A stretch of DNA of 64,000 bases from Paenibacillus sp. PCH8 (GCF_002968835.1 NZ_PKQK01000002.1:372001-436000), one strand, 5' to 3'. Positions 9,434 through 18,526 are shown, numbered from the stretch's first letter. The notes: generated by a model not told the origin, from the letters alone. Numbers and translations are program-made.

Positions 9434-10011
9434 ATTTCAATCGCTCCCTGCATTTCATAAGGATAATCAATCTGAATTTTCACATTTGCCGCCGCTTCCT
9501 CTCCTGCCAGCAGTCCCACAACATAAATCCCCAGATCAATGGACGTGGCTACTCCACCAGCAGTAATTACATTTCCATCTTTTACAATCCGCTTCTGAAT
9601 CACCTCGGTGACATACGGCTCAAGCAAATCATATGCACCGGGATGTGTTGTTGCTCTTTTACCAGACAAAAATCCAGCCGCACCCAGCAGAAGAGAGCCT
9701 GTGCACACGGATACCTTCAAAGGAACAGACTCAGCTTGTTTCAACCAACCTACGAACGCCTCGTCATACCGAAGTTTACGCGTTCCCATGCCTCCGGGGA
9801 TAAACACGAGATCATAATCTGCCAGATCCGGCTTCACTCGATCGACCTTCAACGTTAAGCCAGACTCATCCGTGACCTGATCTGTCATCGCACAGGTTTC
9901 CCAAGTCGTTCCCTTGGTTTGCTCAAAGAAATTCAACCGATTGATCACATCATAGAACCCTACAAAATCAAGAAAAGTCAGTCCATCAAACAAAAAAAAT
10001 GCGATTTTCAT
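9430..10011 (-). CDS. DJ-1/PfpI family protein
   Basis: A 193-residue class I glutamine-amidotransferase-like protein. The nucleophile cysteine is in VSVCTGSLLLG (elbow), with GGMGTR before it and ATTHPGAYDLL after it. This arrangement is shared by DJ-1/PfpI proteins and by the N-terminal domains of some AraC regulators. No DNA-binding domain is attached here. Likely roles in the family include isonitrile hydratase, deglycase or chaperone activity; I cannot choose between them. First gene of a two-gene unit with the GNAT downstream. Confidence 0.8.
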   Translation of the reverse strand: MKIAFFLFDGLTFLDFVGFYDVINRLNFFEQTKGTTWETCAMTDQVTDESGLTLKVDRVKPDLADYDLVFIPGGMGTRKLRYDEAFVGWLKQAESVPLKVSVCTGSLLLGAAGFLSGKRATTHPGAYDLLEPYVTEVIQKRIVKDGNVITAGGVATSIDLGIYVVGLLAGEEAAANVKIQIDYPYEMQGAIEI

Positions 10012-10032
10012 ATCTAAAAACCTCCAATAGTC

Positions 10033-10161
10033 TTATTTTGACGCGTTCCGATCCCGCTCCAACGCTTCCTTCACCCGGTCACGTGCTGGCAGTTTGCTAT
10101 TGATATGAAGGAGCAAGCCCACAATCACAAGAAGAAGAATAACGACAATGATTTCAAACAC
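10033..10161 (-). CDS. Small single-pass membrane protein (42 aa)
   Basis: A short frame with GTG start at 10161, GAGGGGG seven bases upstream, and a stop at 10033. The product has one strongly hydrophobic N-terminal helix (FEIIVVILLLVIVGLLLHI) followed by a charged tail rich in Lys, Arg, Glu and Asp. That topology would place the tail in the cytoplasm. It resembles no family I can name. The intact ribosome binding site and sharp hydrophobic/charged division argue that it is real. Confidence 0.55.
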   Translation of the reverse strand: MFEIIVVILLLVIVGLLLHINSKLPARDRVKEALERDRNASK

Positions 10162-10220
10162 GTATCCACCCCCTCAAGGAAATAGTGGCAAATGTGACTG
10201 GTTGCAGAACTATGTAATCT

Positions 10221-11159
10221 CTATTTTAATCCACGGGCGATGATCCACTCCAGCCACTTCCACGGCAGCAACGCTTTACCTATGATGAGCACACGTGAGC
10301 CTTTTCCCAGCGCATATCGAAGTCTTGGTGATCGCATCCGTGCAATTCGTCCGATCAGATCTGCTACCTCCTGTGGGTCAGGTGCCGTCTCGCTCGCATG
10401 TTTGGAATAACGAAGAACCGCATCCAGCTTATGCTTATACGGTGAGTCCTCGCTCCGGTGAATTTCCCCCAGCCCCTTATTCCAGATCGGCGTGCGATAA
10501 GAGCCTGGCTCAACTAATACCACCCGAACGCCGAACGAAGACATCTCATGCCGCAGACTTTCCGTGAATCCTTCCACAGCGAATTTGGAGGCAGCATAAG
10601 GTGCATATCCCGGAAAGCCAGATAAGCCGCTAACACTGGATAAATTAATGATCAGACCTTGCTTCTGCTCACGCATCACTGGCAGGACTGCACGCGTAAC
10701 CGCGATCAAGCCGAACAGATTGGTTTCCATTTGGCGCCGCCAGTCATCCATCGATACTTCTTCGATGAACCCCCCGACCGCAAATCCTGCATTGTTCACC
10801 AGTATGTCGATTCGGCCATAATCCAGAACGACTTTGGTTATAGCTGCTTGCACCGATTCAGAATCAGTAACATCCAGCTGCTCATACACCAAACGTTCTG
10901 TTATGCCTGCCTCTCCTGCAAGTCTGACCAACTCTTCTCTTCGATTCAGGTCACGCATGGTGGCAACAACAAGGTATCCCTGCTTGGCAAGAGTAATGGC
11001 CGTTAACATACCGAAGCCACTGGATGTTCCTGTAATGAGAGCCACGGGATCATGTGCTCCACGTGTTGATAGTCTGTTTTCCTTTGTTTCTTCATTTCTA
11101 TGATCCTCTGTCTGCATCCGCTGCTGTCCATCTCCTATCTTGTATGTCACCACTGTCAT
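10221..11159 (-). CDS. Short-chain dehydrogenase/reductase
   Basis: A 312-residue NAD(P)-dependent oxidoreductase of the classical SDR type. It has cofactor motif TGTSSGFG, NNAG (LVNNAGFAVGG), catalytic Ser in NLSSVSG and YAASK (YAPYAASKFAVEG). The C-terminal part (EPGSYRTPIW) is like that of oxidoreductases similar to 17-beta-hydroxysteroid dehydrogenases. The first 38 residues are polar and not part of the fold. A later ATG at 11117 is possible, but AGGTGG precedes the first ATG. Substrate unknown. Confidence 0.83.
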   Translation of the reverse strand: MTVVTYKIGDGQQRMQTEDHRNEETKENRLSTRGAHDPVALITGTSSGFGMLTAITLAKQGYLVVATMRDLNRREELVRLAGEAGITERLVYEQLDVTDSESVQAAITKVVLDYGRIDILVNNAGFAVGGFIEEVSMDDWRRQMETNLFGLIAVTRAVLPVMREQKQGLIINLSSVSGLSGFPGYAPYAASKFAVEGFTESLRHEMSSFGVRVVLVEPGSYRTPIWNKGLGEIHRSEDSPYKHKLDAVLRYSKHASETAPDPQEVADLIGRIARMRSPRLRYALGKGSRVLIIGKALLPWKWLEWIIARGLK

Positions 11160-11312
11160 TCAGCCACCTGCTCTCCCCCAATATTTCCACACCATCTCAA
11201 TCAAGCTGTCTCTCCACCCTGCGTAGCTTGGTGACCCCCGGTTTGAACGTATAATGAATCCTCCACCTCGAATGGCGAAACGCCATCAAATAGAAGCCTT
11301 GAAATATACAAT

Positions 11313-11340
11313 AAAGGGCAGATGCCTCTGCCCTCCCTGT
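11313..11340 (-). terminator. Hairpin after the TIGR01777 gene
   Basis: A perfect eight-pair stem AGGGCAGA/TCTGCCCT with a four-base loop, 27 bases past the stop of the minus-strand gene. The following TTTATT is a weak U-tract, so it may act as a terminator or as an mRNA 3' protector. Confidence 0.5.
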
Positions 11341-11366
11341 TGTGTTTTATTATTTATACTGTGTTG

Positions 11367-12257
11367 TCATTTCTTCTTATTCAAAATCTCGGCAAGAGCA
11401 GTATCTGGCGTACCATATGAGAAAGTGAAGCCTTCCATCTCCAATCGCTCGGGAATCACCCAACGACTTTTGAGAACCAGTTCCGTTTCGGTCTGAATGA
11501 AACGTGCACCCAGTTCAAGAATCCAGCGAGGAGAAGGCAGTCCAATTCGAACACCCATCTGTTCTCTCAGACGCGCCATCAGCTCACGATTCGTAACCGG
11601 ATGTGGCGAAGAAGCATTGAATACACCATTCAGATGTGGATGCTTCTGCAGATAGATCACCATGCGGAACAGATCCTCAATATGAATCCAGCTGAACTGT
11701 TGTGTTCCTGCACCTTGCGATCCCCCTAAGCCAAAACGGACCAGGTTCGTCATGGGCACCATTACGCCGCCCTCACCCAGCACAATCGCAATTCGCAGTG
11801 CAATCTGACGCGTAGACGGCAAACTGAATTCAAAGAAAGCCTGTTCCCATGCCTTGGCAACGTCAACCGAGAAGCCAGAGCCAATCTCGCCTTCTTTTTC
11901 CGTCATGGGACGATCTTCAGCATGTCTATATATGGTTGCTGTACTCGAATTAATCCATAGTTCAGGAGGATGATTACAAGCCAGGACGGACTCGCCGAGA
12001 ATACGCGTTGTACGAGTTCTGGATTCCAGAATGACTTTACGATTTTCATCCGTATAACGGCAGTTCACCGATTTGCCTGCCAGGTTAATCAACATCTCTG
12101 CTTCTTCCAGTGCCTCTATGATTCCTGCACGATCCTCCCAGGCAATATGGCCGGGCTGACGCGAGATGATCAGCACCTCATAATCCAACTTCTTGAACCT
12201 TTGGGCAAAATCCTGTCCGACAAATCCCGTTCCACCAGCCAATACAACCTTCTTCAC
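11367..12257 (-). CDS. TIGR01777 family NAD-dependent epimerase-like protein
   Basis: A 296-residue extended-SDR protein. The N-terminal nucleotide-binding motif is GGTGFVGQDFA. It is followed by NLAGKSVNCRY, a hallmark of TIGR01777 (YfcH/YfhF-like) proteins, and SWIHIEDL. The start is GTG at 12257 behind GAGGGG. The family is widespread, and its reaction is not well established. It stands as a single gene with its own hairpin. Confidence 0.85.
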   Translation of the reverse strand: MKKVVLAGGTGFVGQDFAQRFKKLDYEVLIISRQPGHIAWEDRAGIIEALEEAEMLINLAGKSVNCRYTDENRKVILESRTRTTRILGESVLACNHPPELWINSSTATIYRHAEDRPMTEKEGEIGSGFSVDVAKAWEQAFFEFSLPSTRQIALRIAIVLGEGGVMVPMTNLVRFGLGGSQGAGTQQFSWIHIEDLFRMVIYLQKHPHLNGVFNASSPHPVTNRELMARLREQMGVRIGLPSPRWILELGARFIQTETELVLKSRWVIPERLEMEGFTFSYGTPDTALAEILNKKK

Positions 12258-12374
12258 GATATCCCCTCATTTCCCATACTGGGTAAAGAATTCGCAAGAT
12301 ATAGATCAACATGTTTCTATGCATGCAAAATACAGATATTAGATTGAACACCGCTGGTGACCCGTTGGTTTGAT

Positions 12375-12896
12375 TTAATTCACACCCAGGGATGCGTACA
12401 AGCGATCCCGCTCTTCGAGAGCCCATGTGTTTGCAGGGTTTTGTTCCAACTGATATCGGAGTTCATCATAAAAATCATGGATCATGAATCCGTCTGGCAA
12501 GTTGCCGAGCATGGCTGTAAAGTTATACTCTGGCAGTGTTTTCTTTCCCTCACTGATCTGCTTCAGCCATTCCATCCACTTCGAAAGAGTGAGCACTTCC
12601 TCCTGCCATAACTCGGCCTGTAACCCAAGCGCATCCTGAAACTGCTCGTACGCCAATGGATCAGCGAAGGCGCGGCAAGCCTGAACAGCCAGTTCATACA
12701 ACTGGGTCACTGCACGGCGTACCTCATGCTCAAGTTCGACCTGCAATCCTCCCATATAATCCTGAACCTGAATGCTCTGTCCATCATCATATAGTAGCGG
12801 GGCTTGGGCCAACAGGCGTACAATCTCTTCCATCTCATGCATTGAAACTCGCTTCTGCTCATAGAGAGCAGGTAATTGATATGCTGTAATGATCAT
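12375..12896 (-). CDS. Hypothetical protein
   Basis: A 173-residue, helix-rich, acidic soluble protein that I do not recognise. It starts MIITAYQLPALYEQK behind TAGGAG, so translation looks genuine. There is no signal peptide, transmembrane segment or clear catalytic motif. The middle is rich in Glu and Gln and probably forms a helical bundle. It lies upstream of the TIGR01777 gene on the same strand, with about 120 bases between. Confidence 0.6.
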   Translation of the reverse strand: MIITAYQLPALYEQKRVSMHEMEEIVRLLAQAPLLYDDGQSIQVQDYMGGLQVELEHEVRRAVTQLYELAVQACRAFADPLAYEQFQDALGLQAELWQEEVLTLSKWMEWLKQISEGKKTLPEYNFTAMLGNLPDGFMIHDFYDELRYQLEQNPANTWALEERDRLYASLGVN

Positions 12897-12977
12897 TCAC
12901 TCCTACATCGTTCTTCTATTAATGACCTATATTATAGCACGGTTTGGCAATCATCTATCAGGATAACTTGACTATCC

Positions 12978-13019
12978 ACTACAACTTGTAGTAGTTTATA
13001 CGTACTACGTAGTGTAGTA
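12978..13019. promoter_or_regulatory. Two dyad operators for the BlaI-type repressor
   Basis: Two palindromes precede the BlaI gene. ACTACAACTTGTAGT (12978-12992) is symmetrical except for its centre base. TACTAC-N5-GTAGTA (13003-13019) is the second. Both carry the ACTAC/GTAGT arms that resemble BlaI/MecI boxes. Position and spacing (about 25 bases centre to centre) suggest autoregulation. A TTGACT at 12968-12973 just before the first box could be the -35 element. Confidence 0.65.
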
Positions 13020-13063
13020 ATACGATTGTTATGGACGCATAACGATGCTAAGGAGTGTTCACA

Positions 13064-13438
13064 GTGAACCCGATTCAAAAATTATCTGAAACAGAAATGG
13101 AGTTAATGGTCGTTATATGGTCATGCGATCTACCCGTCACCTCAACTGAGCTATTAGATATATTCGCTGAGAAGGGAAAAGGGTGGAAAGCACAGACCAT
13201 GTCTACCTTTCTATCAAGGTTGGTAGATAAAGGCGCCTTAACGGTTACGAGACGTGGACGAACCAATGATTATAAACCTCTTCTACAGCCCGAAGATTAC
13301 AAGCTACAAGAAACGCAGCACGTTCTTGATGGACTCTATCAAGGTTCAGTCAAGAATTTGGTTTCGGCCATGTATGACGGTGATAAGCTTTCAGACGATG
13401 ACATTTCAGAACTAAAAAAATGGCTTTCGGAAAAGTAG
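13064..13438 (+). CDS. BlaI/MecI/CopY family transcriptional repressor
   Basis: A winged-helix repressor of about 124 residues. It contains LSETEMELMVVIW, WKAQTMSTFLSRLVDKGALTVTR (shown here in part; recognition helix around residues 45-60) and the C-terminal dimerization helix. Family members repress a partner operon until an M56 membrane protease cleaves them. I choose GTG 13064 over 13055 because AAGGAG lies eight bases before it. Ten bases separate it from the M56 gene, which fits the classic BlaI-BlaR1 pair. Confidence 0.88.
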   Translation: MNPIQKLSETEMELMVVIWSCDLPVTSTELLDIFAEKGKGWKAQTMSTFLSRLVDKGALTVTRRGRTNDYKPLLQPEDYKLQETQHVLDGLYQGSVKNLVSAMYDGDKLSDDDISELKKWLSEK

Positions 13439-13447
13439 GTGCAGACC

Positions 13448-14796
13448 ATGAAGATCTTTTTTGAAATTCTGTGCAGTCTGACCGTGGCTGGAAGTATCGT
13501 TGCCGTTTGTATTTTGGCACTACGATTCATACCCGTGTCTGTTTTTCCGACAAAGTGGCTCTACAGACTCGGTAAAATGGCTCTCTTGTTCTATCTGTTC
13601 CCGGTATCTCTTGGCCTTTCATGGCTTTTGGGTTTTGTATTCCCTCCTACATCAACTGTACCAAGTACGGAGTATGCAACATCTTCGAGCTTACTTGCAG
13701 GACCATTCATCCCGGAACAAACCATATCTGTAACCACAGCCTGGTTCTTGTTATGCGTATGGGCATTGGCGTCATCGGTTTTTCTTCATGGCAGGTGTAT
13801 TGTTATCGGAGATTTTTGAATGAACTATCACGCACACGTACGCCAGTCCTCTGTCATAGTGAGGCCGCTATACAGCTACCATTAATCAAAGAGGCTTTGG
13901 GTCTCAAAGGGAATATCACGCTTGCTCACAGCACTGCAGTACGGAGCCCTATACTGGTTGGCTTGTTTAAACCAACGATATATCTTCCACCCGAAAATAC
14001 GGTAAAGATGGACATCAAGATGGTCATTCATCATGAGTTGGTACATCTGAAAAATCAAGATCTGTGGGTCAAGGCTCTGATCTTGGGGGTTAGTGCCCTC
14101 CACTGGTTTAATCCCCTGGTTCATATGATTCGCCGGGACATTCATACCTGGAGCGAGTTGACCTGTGATGAAGAAGTAGTGAAAGAGATGTCGCATGAAG
14201 AGCGAAGACGGTATGGTGAGACGATTATAAATGTGATGGCGGGAACCAAGAAAATGCCTGCTCAATTTTGTTCATCCCTGTCGGGTGAAGGCAAACAATT
14301 AAAAAGGAGATTGATGATTATGTTTAATGTGAAGAAACTGAAAAAGAAACACTGGATATTAAGTATGGGAGCCCTATTGCTTATTACCGGAGTAAGTACA
14401 TCCACCGCAGTATGGGCATCAAACCATACAGTTAAAGTAGAGGCCGAGGCTACTGAAGCTGTGCCTGTTCCTTCAGTATCTGAAACTCCTGAAATCGTAG
14501 CTTCTCCCCATCAAGCCGGAGTCTCCGAAGCTGTAACTGTTCCCTCTACTTCCGAAACGCCTGAACTCGTGGCTCTCCCTGAGGATGAAGTTTCCGAAGC
14601 TGTGCCAGTTCCGTCTGCTACTGTACCTTCTACTACTGAATCTTCTGAGGCTAAAGTCATAGAAGCAGCCACTGTTCCTTTTACGGGTGGATCTCCTGAA
14701 ATCGTAGCCGTTCCTTCTAATACTAACTCCTCCGAAATGGTAGCTCTCCCTGGGGATAAGGTTTCAGAAACTGTACCTGCTCCTTCAGAAAAATAA
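13448..14796 (+). pseudogene. M56 family (BlaR1/MecR1-like) membrane metallopeptidase gene with frameshift
   Basis: The N-terminal frame encodes at least three membrane helices to WFLLCVWAL. The second frame continues GVIGFSSWQVYCYRRF and contains the zinc motif HHELVHLKNQD and ELTCDEEVV. One missing G near 13768 separates them. The repaired protein is about 449 residues. No penicillin-binding sensor domain follows the last membrane helix. Instead there is a 115-residue Pro/Val/Ser/Glu-rich tail with repeated SEAVPVPS- and SETPEIVA-like units. This is probably a cell-envelope sensor protease acting on the BlaI-type repressor upstream. Confidence 0.75.
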
Positions 14797-14830
14797 CCTA
14801 TCGTTAAGGAGCAATAGCATCCTTATATGC

Positions 14831-14880
14831 AAACAGGACGAAGCATAGATCTCCAGCTTCGTCCTGTTTCCGTTTTTCTG
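14831..14880. terminator. Strong bidirectional terminator
   Basis: A perfect 14-pair stem, AAACAGGACGAAGC with GCTTCGTCCTGTTT, an 11-base loop and a downstream T-rich stretch. It lies between the M56 gene (+) and the YdcF gene (-), which converge. Confidence 0.85.
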
Positions 14881-14889
14881 TCATGTGCA

Positions 14890-15720
14890 TTAGATAAATG
14901 TTTTGATCGTAGCAAAATATTCACGGATCATGTTGACGGGTTTCAGATAACCCGGTGATGGGGCAGATATGCCGTATTCTGCCGCATAACCGTTCTTGGC
15001 AGCAATATATTTGGAACGGAACATATGATAGTCACTCGTGACAATCATGATCTCCGGGTGCTCCAACCCGGATTCCTGAATAATTTTTTTGGAAAAGGCC
15101 AAATTCTCCTGTGTACTTGTGGAGCGATCTTCCATAATCACTTGGGCGGGGCTAATGCCCTGTGCAATCAGATAGTTTTTCATAGCGAGCGCTTCTGGTA
15201 TTGATTCCCCAGGTCCCTGTCCACCTGATACAATGACCGGTGTCTGAGGGTGACTGCGAATGTAGTCCAGACTTGCATCTAACCTTTGCTTCAAAGTCAA
15301 TGATAATTCCGTTCCCCGTATGCCTGAACCTAGAATAATGACATAGTCCGCCTCTTCCGGATCATTCGCACCCAGCTGTGTGAATACAAGCGCCTCGATA
15401 ATGACAAAAGATACGGCAGCCACGCAAAATCCGGTAAGGATAATCCGTTTCAAAATAACATGCTTCTGATAGTCAATCCGCCTTAGTACGATAAAAGCTA
15501 CCGTGATCATTCCGAATAACATGACTGGAAATCTTTGGCCCCAGAAGACCAAAAACGCCATAAAACATGCCAACAGAACAAGATCAATGATCAGTCCATT
15601 TTTTTGTAAGAACTTTTTTATCAAATCCGTAGACACTCCTTCTTGTACCCGCAGTTCCGCGTAATCTCTATTATTCAAGCTGTTATTATCATTAATTTGG
15701 GCCATTGTTCCTGCCAGCAC
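14890..15720 (-). CDS. YdcF family (DUF218) membrane protein
   Basis: A 276-residue protein with three N-terminal membrane helices and a C-terminal DUF218 domain. Diagnostic pieces are YVIILGSGIRG, PVIVSGGQGPGE, EDRSTSTQENLAFS and TSDYHMFRSKYIA. Related proteins (SanA, ElyC, YdcF) act at the cell envelope, but the exact reaction is not known. The start codon is uncertain: GTG 15720 has no clear ribosome binding site, and the next ATG (15705) is only marginally better. Confidence 0.8.
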   Translation of the reverse strand: MLAGTMAQINDNNSLNNRDYAELRVQEGVSTDLIKKFLQKNGLIIDLVLLACFMAFLVFWGQRFPVMLFGMITVAFIVLRRIDYQKHVILKRIILTGFCVAAVSFVIIEALVFTQLGANDPEEADYVIILGSGIRGTELSLTLKQRLDASLDYIRSHPQTPVIVSGGQGPGESIPEALAMKNYLIAQGISPAQVIMEDRSTSTQENLAFSKKIIQESGLEHPEIMIVTSDYHMFRSKYIAAKNGYAAEYGISAPSPGYLKPVNMIREYFATIKTFI

Positions 15721-15747
15721 TTCTTATGAACACGTTGATTGTAATAA

Positions 15748-15900
15748 TCAGCATCCGTGAAGAAGATCCCAAATATAGTTACGTACATATCCTGCACCTA
15801 TGTAACATTGAGACAATTCCAGACTTCGAACTCGCCGCAGGTCATGCATTAATTCCTCGTGATCCATAATCGCTTGAACGAATCTCTCCTCATGCAACAT
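15748..15900 (-). pseudogene. Truncated nucleotidyltransferase-family fragment (50 aa)
   Basis: ATG 15900 behind GCAGGAGG gives MLHEERFVQAIMDHEELMHD and then CYIGAGYVRNYIWDLLHG before stopping. The GAG.VRN..WD..HG pattern resembles the start of the DUF925-type nucleotidyltransferase family, whose catalytic D-x-D should follow at once but is missing. The rest of the gene is not found downstream, so I read it as a remnant left by deletion. The family assignment is from memory of the motif and is only moderately sure. Confidence 0.45.
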
Positions 15901-16046
15901 GTCTGCCTCCTGCGGTTCACCTTATAGTTCTCTCGTATTAGCGATAAACCCTTGTTCCAATATATCATGTTACCTATCTGCAATAAAATGAACAACGCTC
16001 GAACATTCACGTCACGACTTCGAATTCTGAACCTATCACCTGCAAA

Positions 16047-16088
16047 TAGCCCGTAAACAGCTTGGGTTGTCCAAGTGTTTACGGGCTA
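16047..16088 (-). terminator. Long hairpin after the AraC regulator gene
   Basis: A 13-pair outer stem (TAGCCCGTAAACA with TGTTTACGGGCTA) encloses an inner CTTGG/CCAAG stem. It sits immediately beyond the AraC gene stop. The minus-strand tail TATTTGC is only weakly U-rich. Confidence 0.65.
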
Positions 16089-16090
16089 CA

Positions 16091-16969
16091 TTATGATGGT
16101 ATGGAGTTAGAAACGATTGATATGTATTGAATCGGTATCCAGATTTGCGGTGGTTGGTTCGGCCCCGGGTATACTTCCAACTCTGGCATAAAAGCGTGCT
16201 CATAAGGATTGGATGGAAACCATTCCGAGATAATTCGTTTCCACAGAAGCTGCATGCTCTCCGGCATCGGGCCCTCGACTTCAAATACACTCCATTGAGA
16301 AGCAGGCATGGTGAAGCTTGATAATCCTTCCGGTATTTCACCATCGTAAGTCGTAGCAATCCAGTATTCCAGTTGCTTATCCTTGATTTCGCTCTGATCT
16401 ACAACGACACCGAGTAACCCTGGAATTTCTCCATTGTTCAGTTCAAACAATCGATCTTCCGTACCGCTCGTCCACGCTTCCTGCCACATCTTCCCGATCC
16501 CTTGCAGATGCTCCCCGTCTACATATGAGAAAGCCTGCTTCACTCCCACTATTGTAAATTCGGGACGTTCAACAATTTTATATTTCATCGGTTCTGCTCC
16601 TTTTAGACTTACTTGAATAACCAGACGATTATACGATTGGACAGAGCTTCTCTTTTTGCGTGCCTCACTTGGTGCCATACCATGTTGTCTCTGGAATGCT
16701 TTGGAGAAAGATTCAGGCGTGTCATAGCCATATTTAAGCGCCAGATCAATAATTTTGTGATCACTTTGCAGAAGCTCATGTGCCGCCAGTGTCAATCGTC
16801 TGCGTCTTATGTACTCCGCTACAGTAACATCAGTTAGTAAGGCAAAGGTACGTTGAAAATGAAAAGGAGAGATATGAGACTCCGCTGCAATCTGCTCCAT
16901 CGTCATACTTTCGAGCAAGTGGTCTTCTATATATTGAATAGCGACCTGCAATGAGTTGATCCAGTTCAT
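16091..16969 (-). CDS. AraC family regulator with GyrI-like effector domain
   Basis: A 292-residue regulator. Residues about 8-105 hold two AraC helix-turn-helix motifs (MEQIAAESHISPFHFQRTF and LALKYGYDTPESFSKAFQR). Residues about 125-290 form a GyrI-like small-molecule-binding domain (YKIVERPEFTIVGVK, and a PELEVYPG end). This is the Rob/BmrR-like architecture, so it probably responds to a hydrophobic compound. ATG 16969 follows AAGGAG. The target gene is not obvious. Confidence 0.87.
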   Translation of the reverse strand: MNWINSLQVAIQYIEDHLLESMTMEQIAAESHISPFHFQRTFALLTDVTVAEYIRRRRLTLAAHELLQSDHKIIDLALKYGYDTPESFSKAFQRQHGMAPSEARKKRSSVQSYNRLVIQVSLKGAEPMKYKIVERPEFTIVGVKQAFSYVDGEHLQGIGKMWQEAWTSGTEDRLFELNNGEIPGLLGVVVDQSEIKDKQLEYWIATTYDGEIPEGLSSFTMPASQWSVFEVEGPMPESMQLLWKRIISEWFPSNPYEHAFMPELEVYPGPNQPPQIWIPIQYISIVSNSIPS

Positions 16970-17268
16970 ATGTTAATCACTCCTTGATGTCTAATATAAA
17001 CGAAAAACAACGCAATAACCTGTCATGCTGTGCTTTCATTTGTCCGGTTCAAGCGCAACGATGAAGTTTATATACATCTGCTGGGCTCCATGCGTCAGTT
17101 CTGCGATCTACTGGATCTTTGCCCGAAACTCCCTTACAGACGAGAAAGAGGCCTCCGATTCGGAAGCCATCTTATTCGGGCAACAAAGCTATGCAGTCTG
17201 GATGTATCCATCCGAATCAGCCTCGCCTTACTCGCACTGGGTGTTGGGGCATTCCTCGATAATGACTT
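16970..17268. other. Intergenic region, no supported gene
   Basis: About 300 bases between the AraC and DUF1349 genes. Two overlapping plus-strand frames (17025-17324 and 17030-17308) have no ribosome binding site, no recognizable product and run into the DUF1349 gene on the other strand. The upstream part should carry the AraC promoter. Confidence 0.45.
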
Positions 17269-17877
17269 TTATTTTACCCGGCGAACACTTCCGGTCACCC
17301 CATGTTGAAGCTGTACATTTGTAAAAGTAACCGTCGTCCCTTGCCCAATGGGGGATTGGGCCACAATGCCAACTTTGATCTCTTCCGGGCAGTCGAGACC
17401 GAAATAGCGAACCAGCTTCCACTTCTCTCCATCCTGAGAATAATGGAAAGCAAAGCTGTTGCCTGCTCGGGCTACACGTAAATAAGGCTTGTTAACCTCT
17501 ACAGGTGCTGATACACAATCATCCGAGTTACCACGGGTAACGACACTGAGAATCGACGGCTGTTCTTCGAAATACTCAAAGCAAACTTTAGCCCAATTCG
17601 TATCGTCCACTCTCACCATCAGGCAGCCCGAATCATACTGTTCTTTCATGTCCACCTGTACTTGAGTGACCATGCTGAAATCTCCCTTGATTATCGTATG
17701 TAAAAATGGAGCTGAGGCTTTCACCGGGTCACCTCCCGGATCAATGAAAAAGTCACTTATCGGCGAAACGGTTATCGTTACTTTGCCGTCTTCAATGGAC
17801 CAATCAGCTGGCTCGTTCAGCCATCCCAGATTGGCAGATAATGTTTTACCTGAACATTGTTCGAATAGATTCGTCAT
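17269..17877 (-). CDS. DUF1349 family concanavalin-A-like protein
   Basis: A roughly 202-residue beta-sandwich protein of the DUF1349 family. It shows GWLNEPADWSIEDGKVT near the start, APFLHTIIKGDFSM, KEQYDSGCLMVRVDDTNWAK and KVGIVAQSP near the end, all in family order. Such proteins are concanavalin-A-like and occur near carbohydrate genes, but their activity is unclear. There is no signal peptide, so it is cytoplasmic. ATG 17877 is preferred because AAAGGGTG precedes it. Confidence 0.78.
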   Translation of the reverse strand: MTNLFEQCSGKTLSANLGWLNEPADWSIEDGKVTITVSPISDFFIDPGGDPVKASAPFLHTIIKGDFSMVTQVQVDMKEQYDSGCLMVRVDDTNWAKVCFEYFEEQPSILSVVTRGNSDDCVSAPVEVNKPYLRVARAGNSFAFHYSQDGEKWKLVRYFGLDCPEEIKVGIVAQSPIGQGTTVTFTNVQLQHGVTGSVRRVK

Positions 17878-17977
17878 GTGGCACACCCTTTGTCTGTGAT
17901 TTGAGTTTGCTGAGTTCTCTGTTGTATTCGGTACACAACATAGCTAATCCTGTAGGTTTTGCTTAAAGCTTCCATTC

Positions 17978-18526
17978 CTAATATCGAATCCGTTGATGCG
18001 GTTGGATAATACGCTCGTCCCAAACTTGTACCTCAATATATCGTTCCGGGCCCTGTTCACCCTGACGGTTCCATTCCTGAGGCCAACCATAGGCCTGAAT
18101 GACTGCCAGAATTTCATCTTTGGTATAGATCTGCTTACGGTAAGGTTTATCATCCATATATCGCATTGTTGGAAAGAGGTCTCCATACGTGAAGCTCACA
18201 ACTTCGGCAGGCAGATCTTCCCACAGAATCATCACTAGATCCGGTTCGGTATACCAGGATGACAGCCATTCACATGCACCAAGGGTCAGATAGTGGGGAT
18301 ATCGATTGGTGGGGGTTCCTCCCTTAGCCTTAAACTGCTCATATGCTCTCTGTTCAAGCGCTCTCCGAATGGTCATGTAATCCGTTGATCGCTGACTGGC
18401 AAAATTCCGGCCTTGATGATTGATTTGTTGGGTAACTGTTTCCGCTTCTTCATTAGACAGGCTGGAGAGATTTCGGAAAGGTCCAAGACTTTGTTCAAAA
18501 TAATGATACGCCTTCAAGTCTGTCAT
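17978..18526 (-). CDS. Hypothetical protein
   Basis: A 182-residue soluble protein I do not recognise. It starts MTDLKAYHYFEQSLGPFRNL at ATG 18526, chosen because GGAGGTGAG precedes it (an upstream ATG at 18562 has no such site). The middle has HYLTLGACEWLSSWY, and the end WDERIIQPHQRIRY. It has many aromatic residues and no membrane segment. It is a single gene between the DUF1349 gene and the mannan locus. Confidence 0.62.
   Translation of the reverse strand: MTDLKAYHYFEQSLGPFRNLSSLSNEEAETVTQQINHQGRNFASQRSTDYMTIRRALEQRAYEQFKAKGGTPTNRYPHYLTLGACEWLSSWYTEPDLVMILWEDLPAEVVSFTYGDLFPTMRYMDDKPYRKQIYTKDEILAVIQAYGWPQEWNRQGEQGPERYIEVQVWDERIIQPHQRIRY

Noticed and set aside
17025..17324. Two overlapping plus-strand frames between the AraC and DUF1349 genes
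   Set aside because: No ribosome binding site, they overlap each other and run into the DUF1349 gene antisense.
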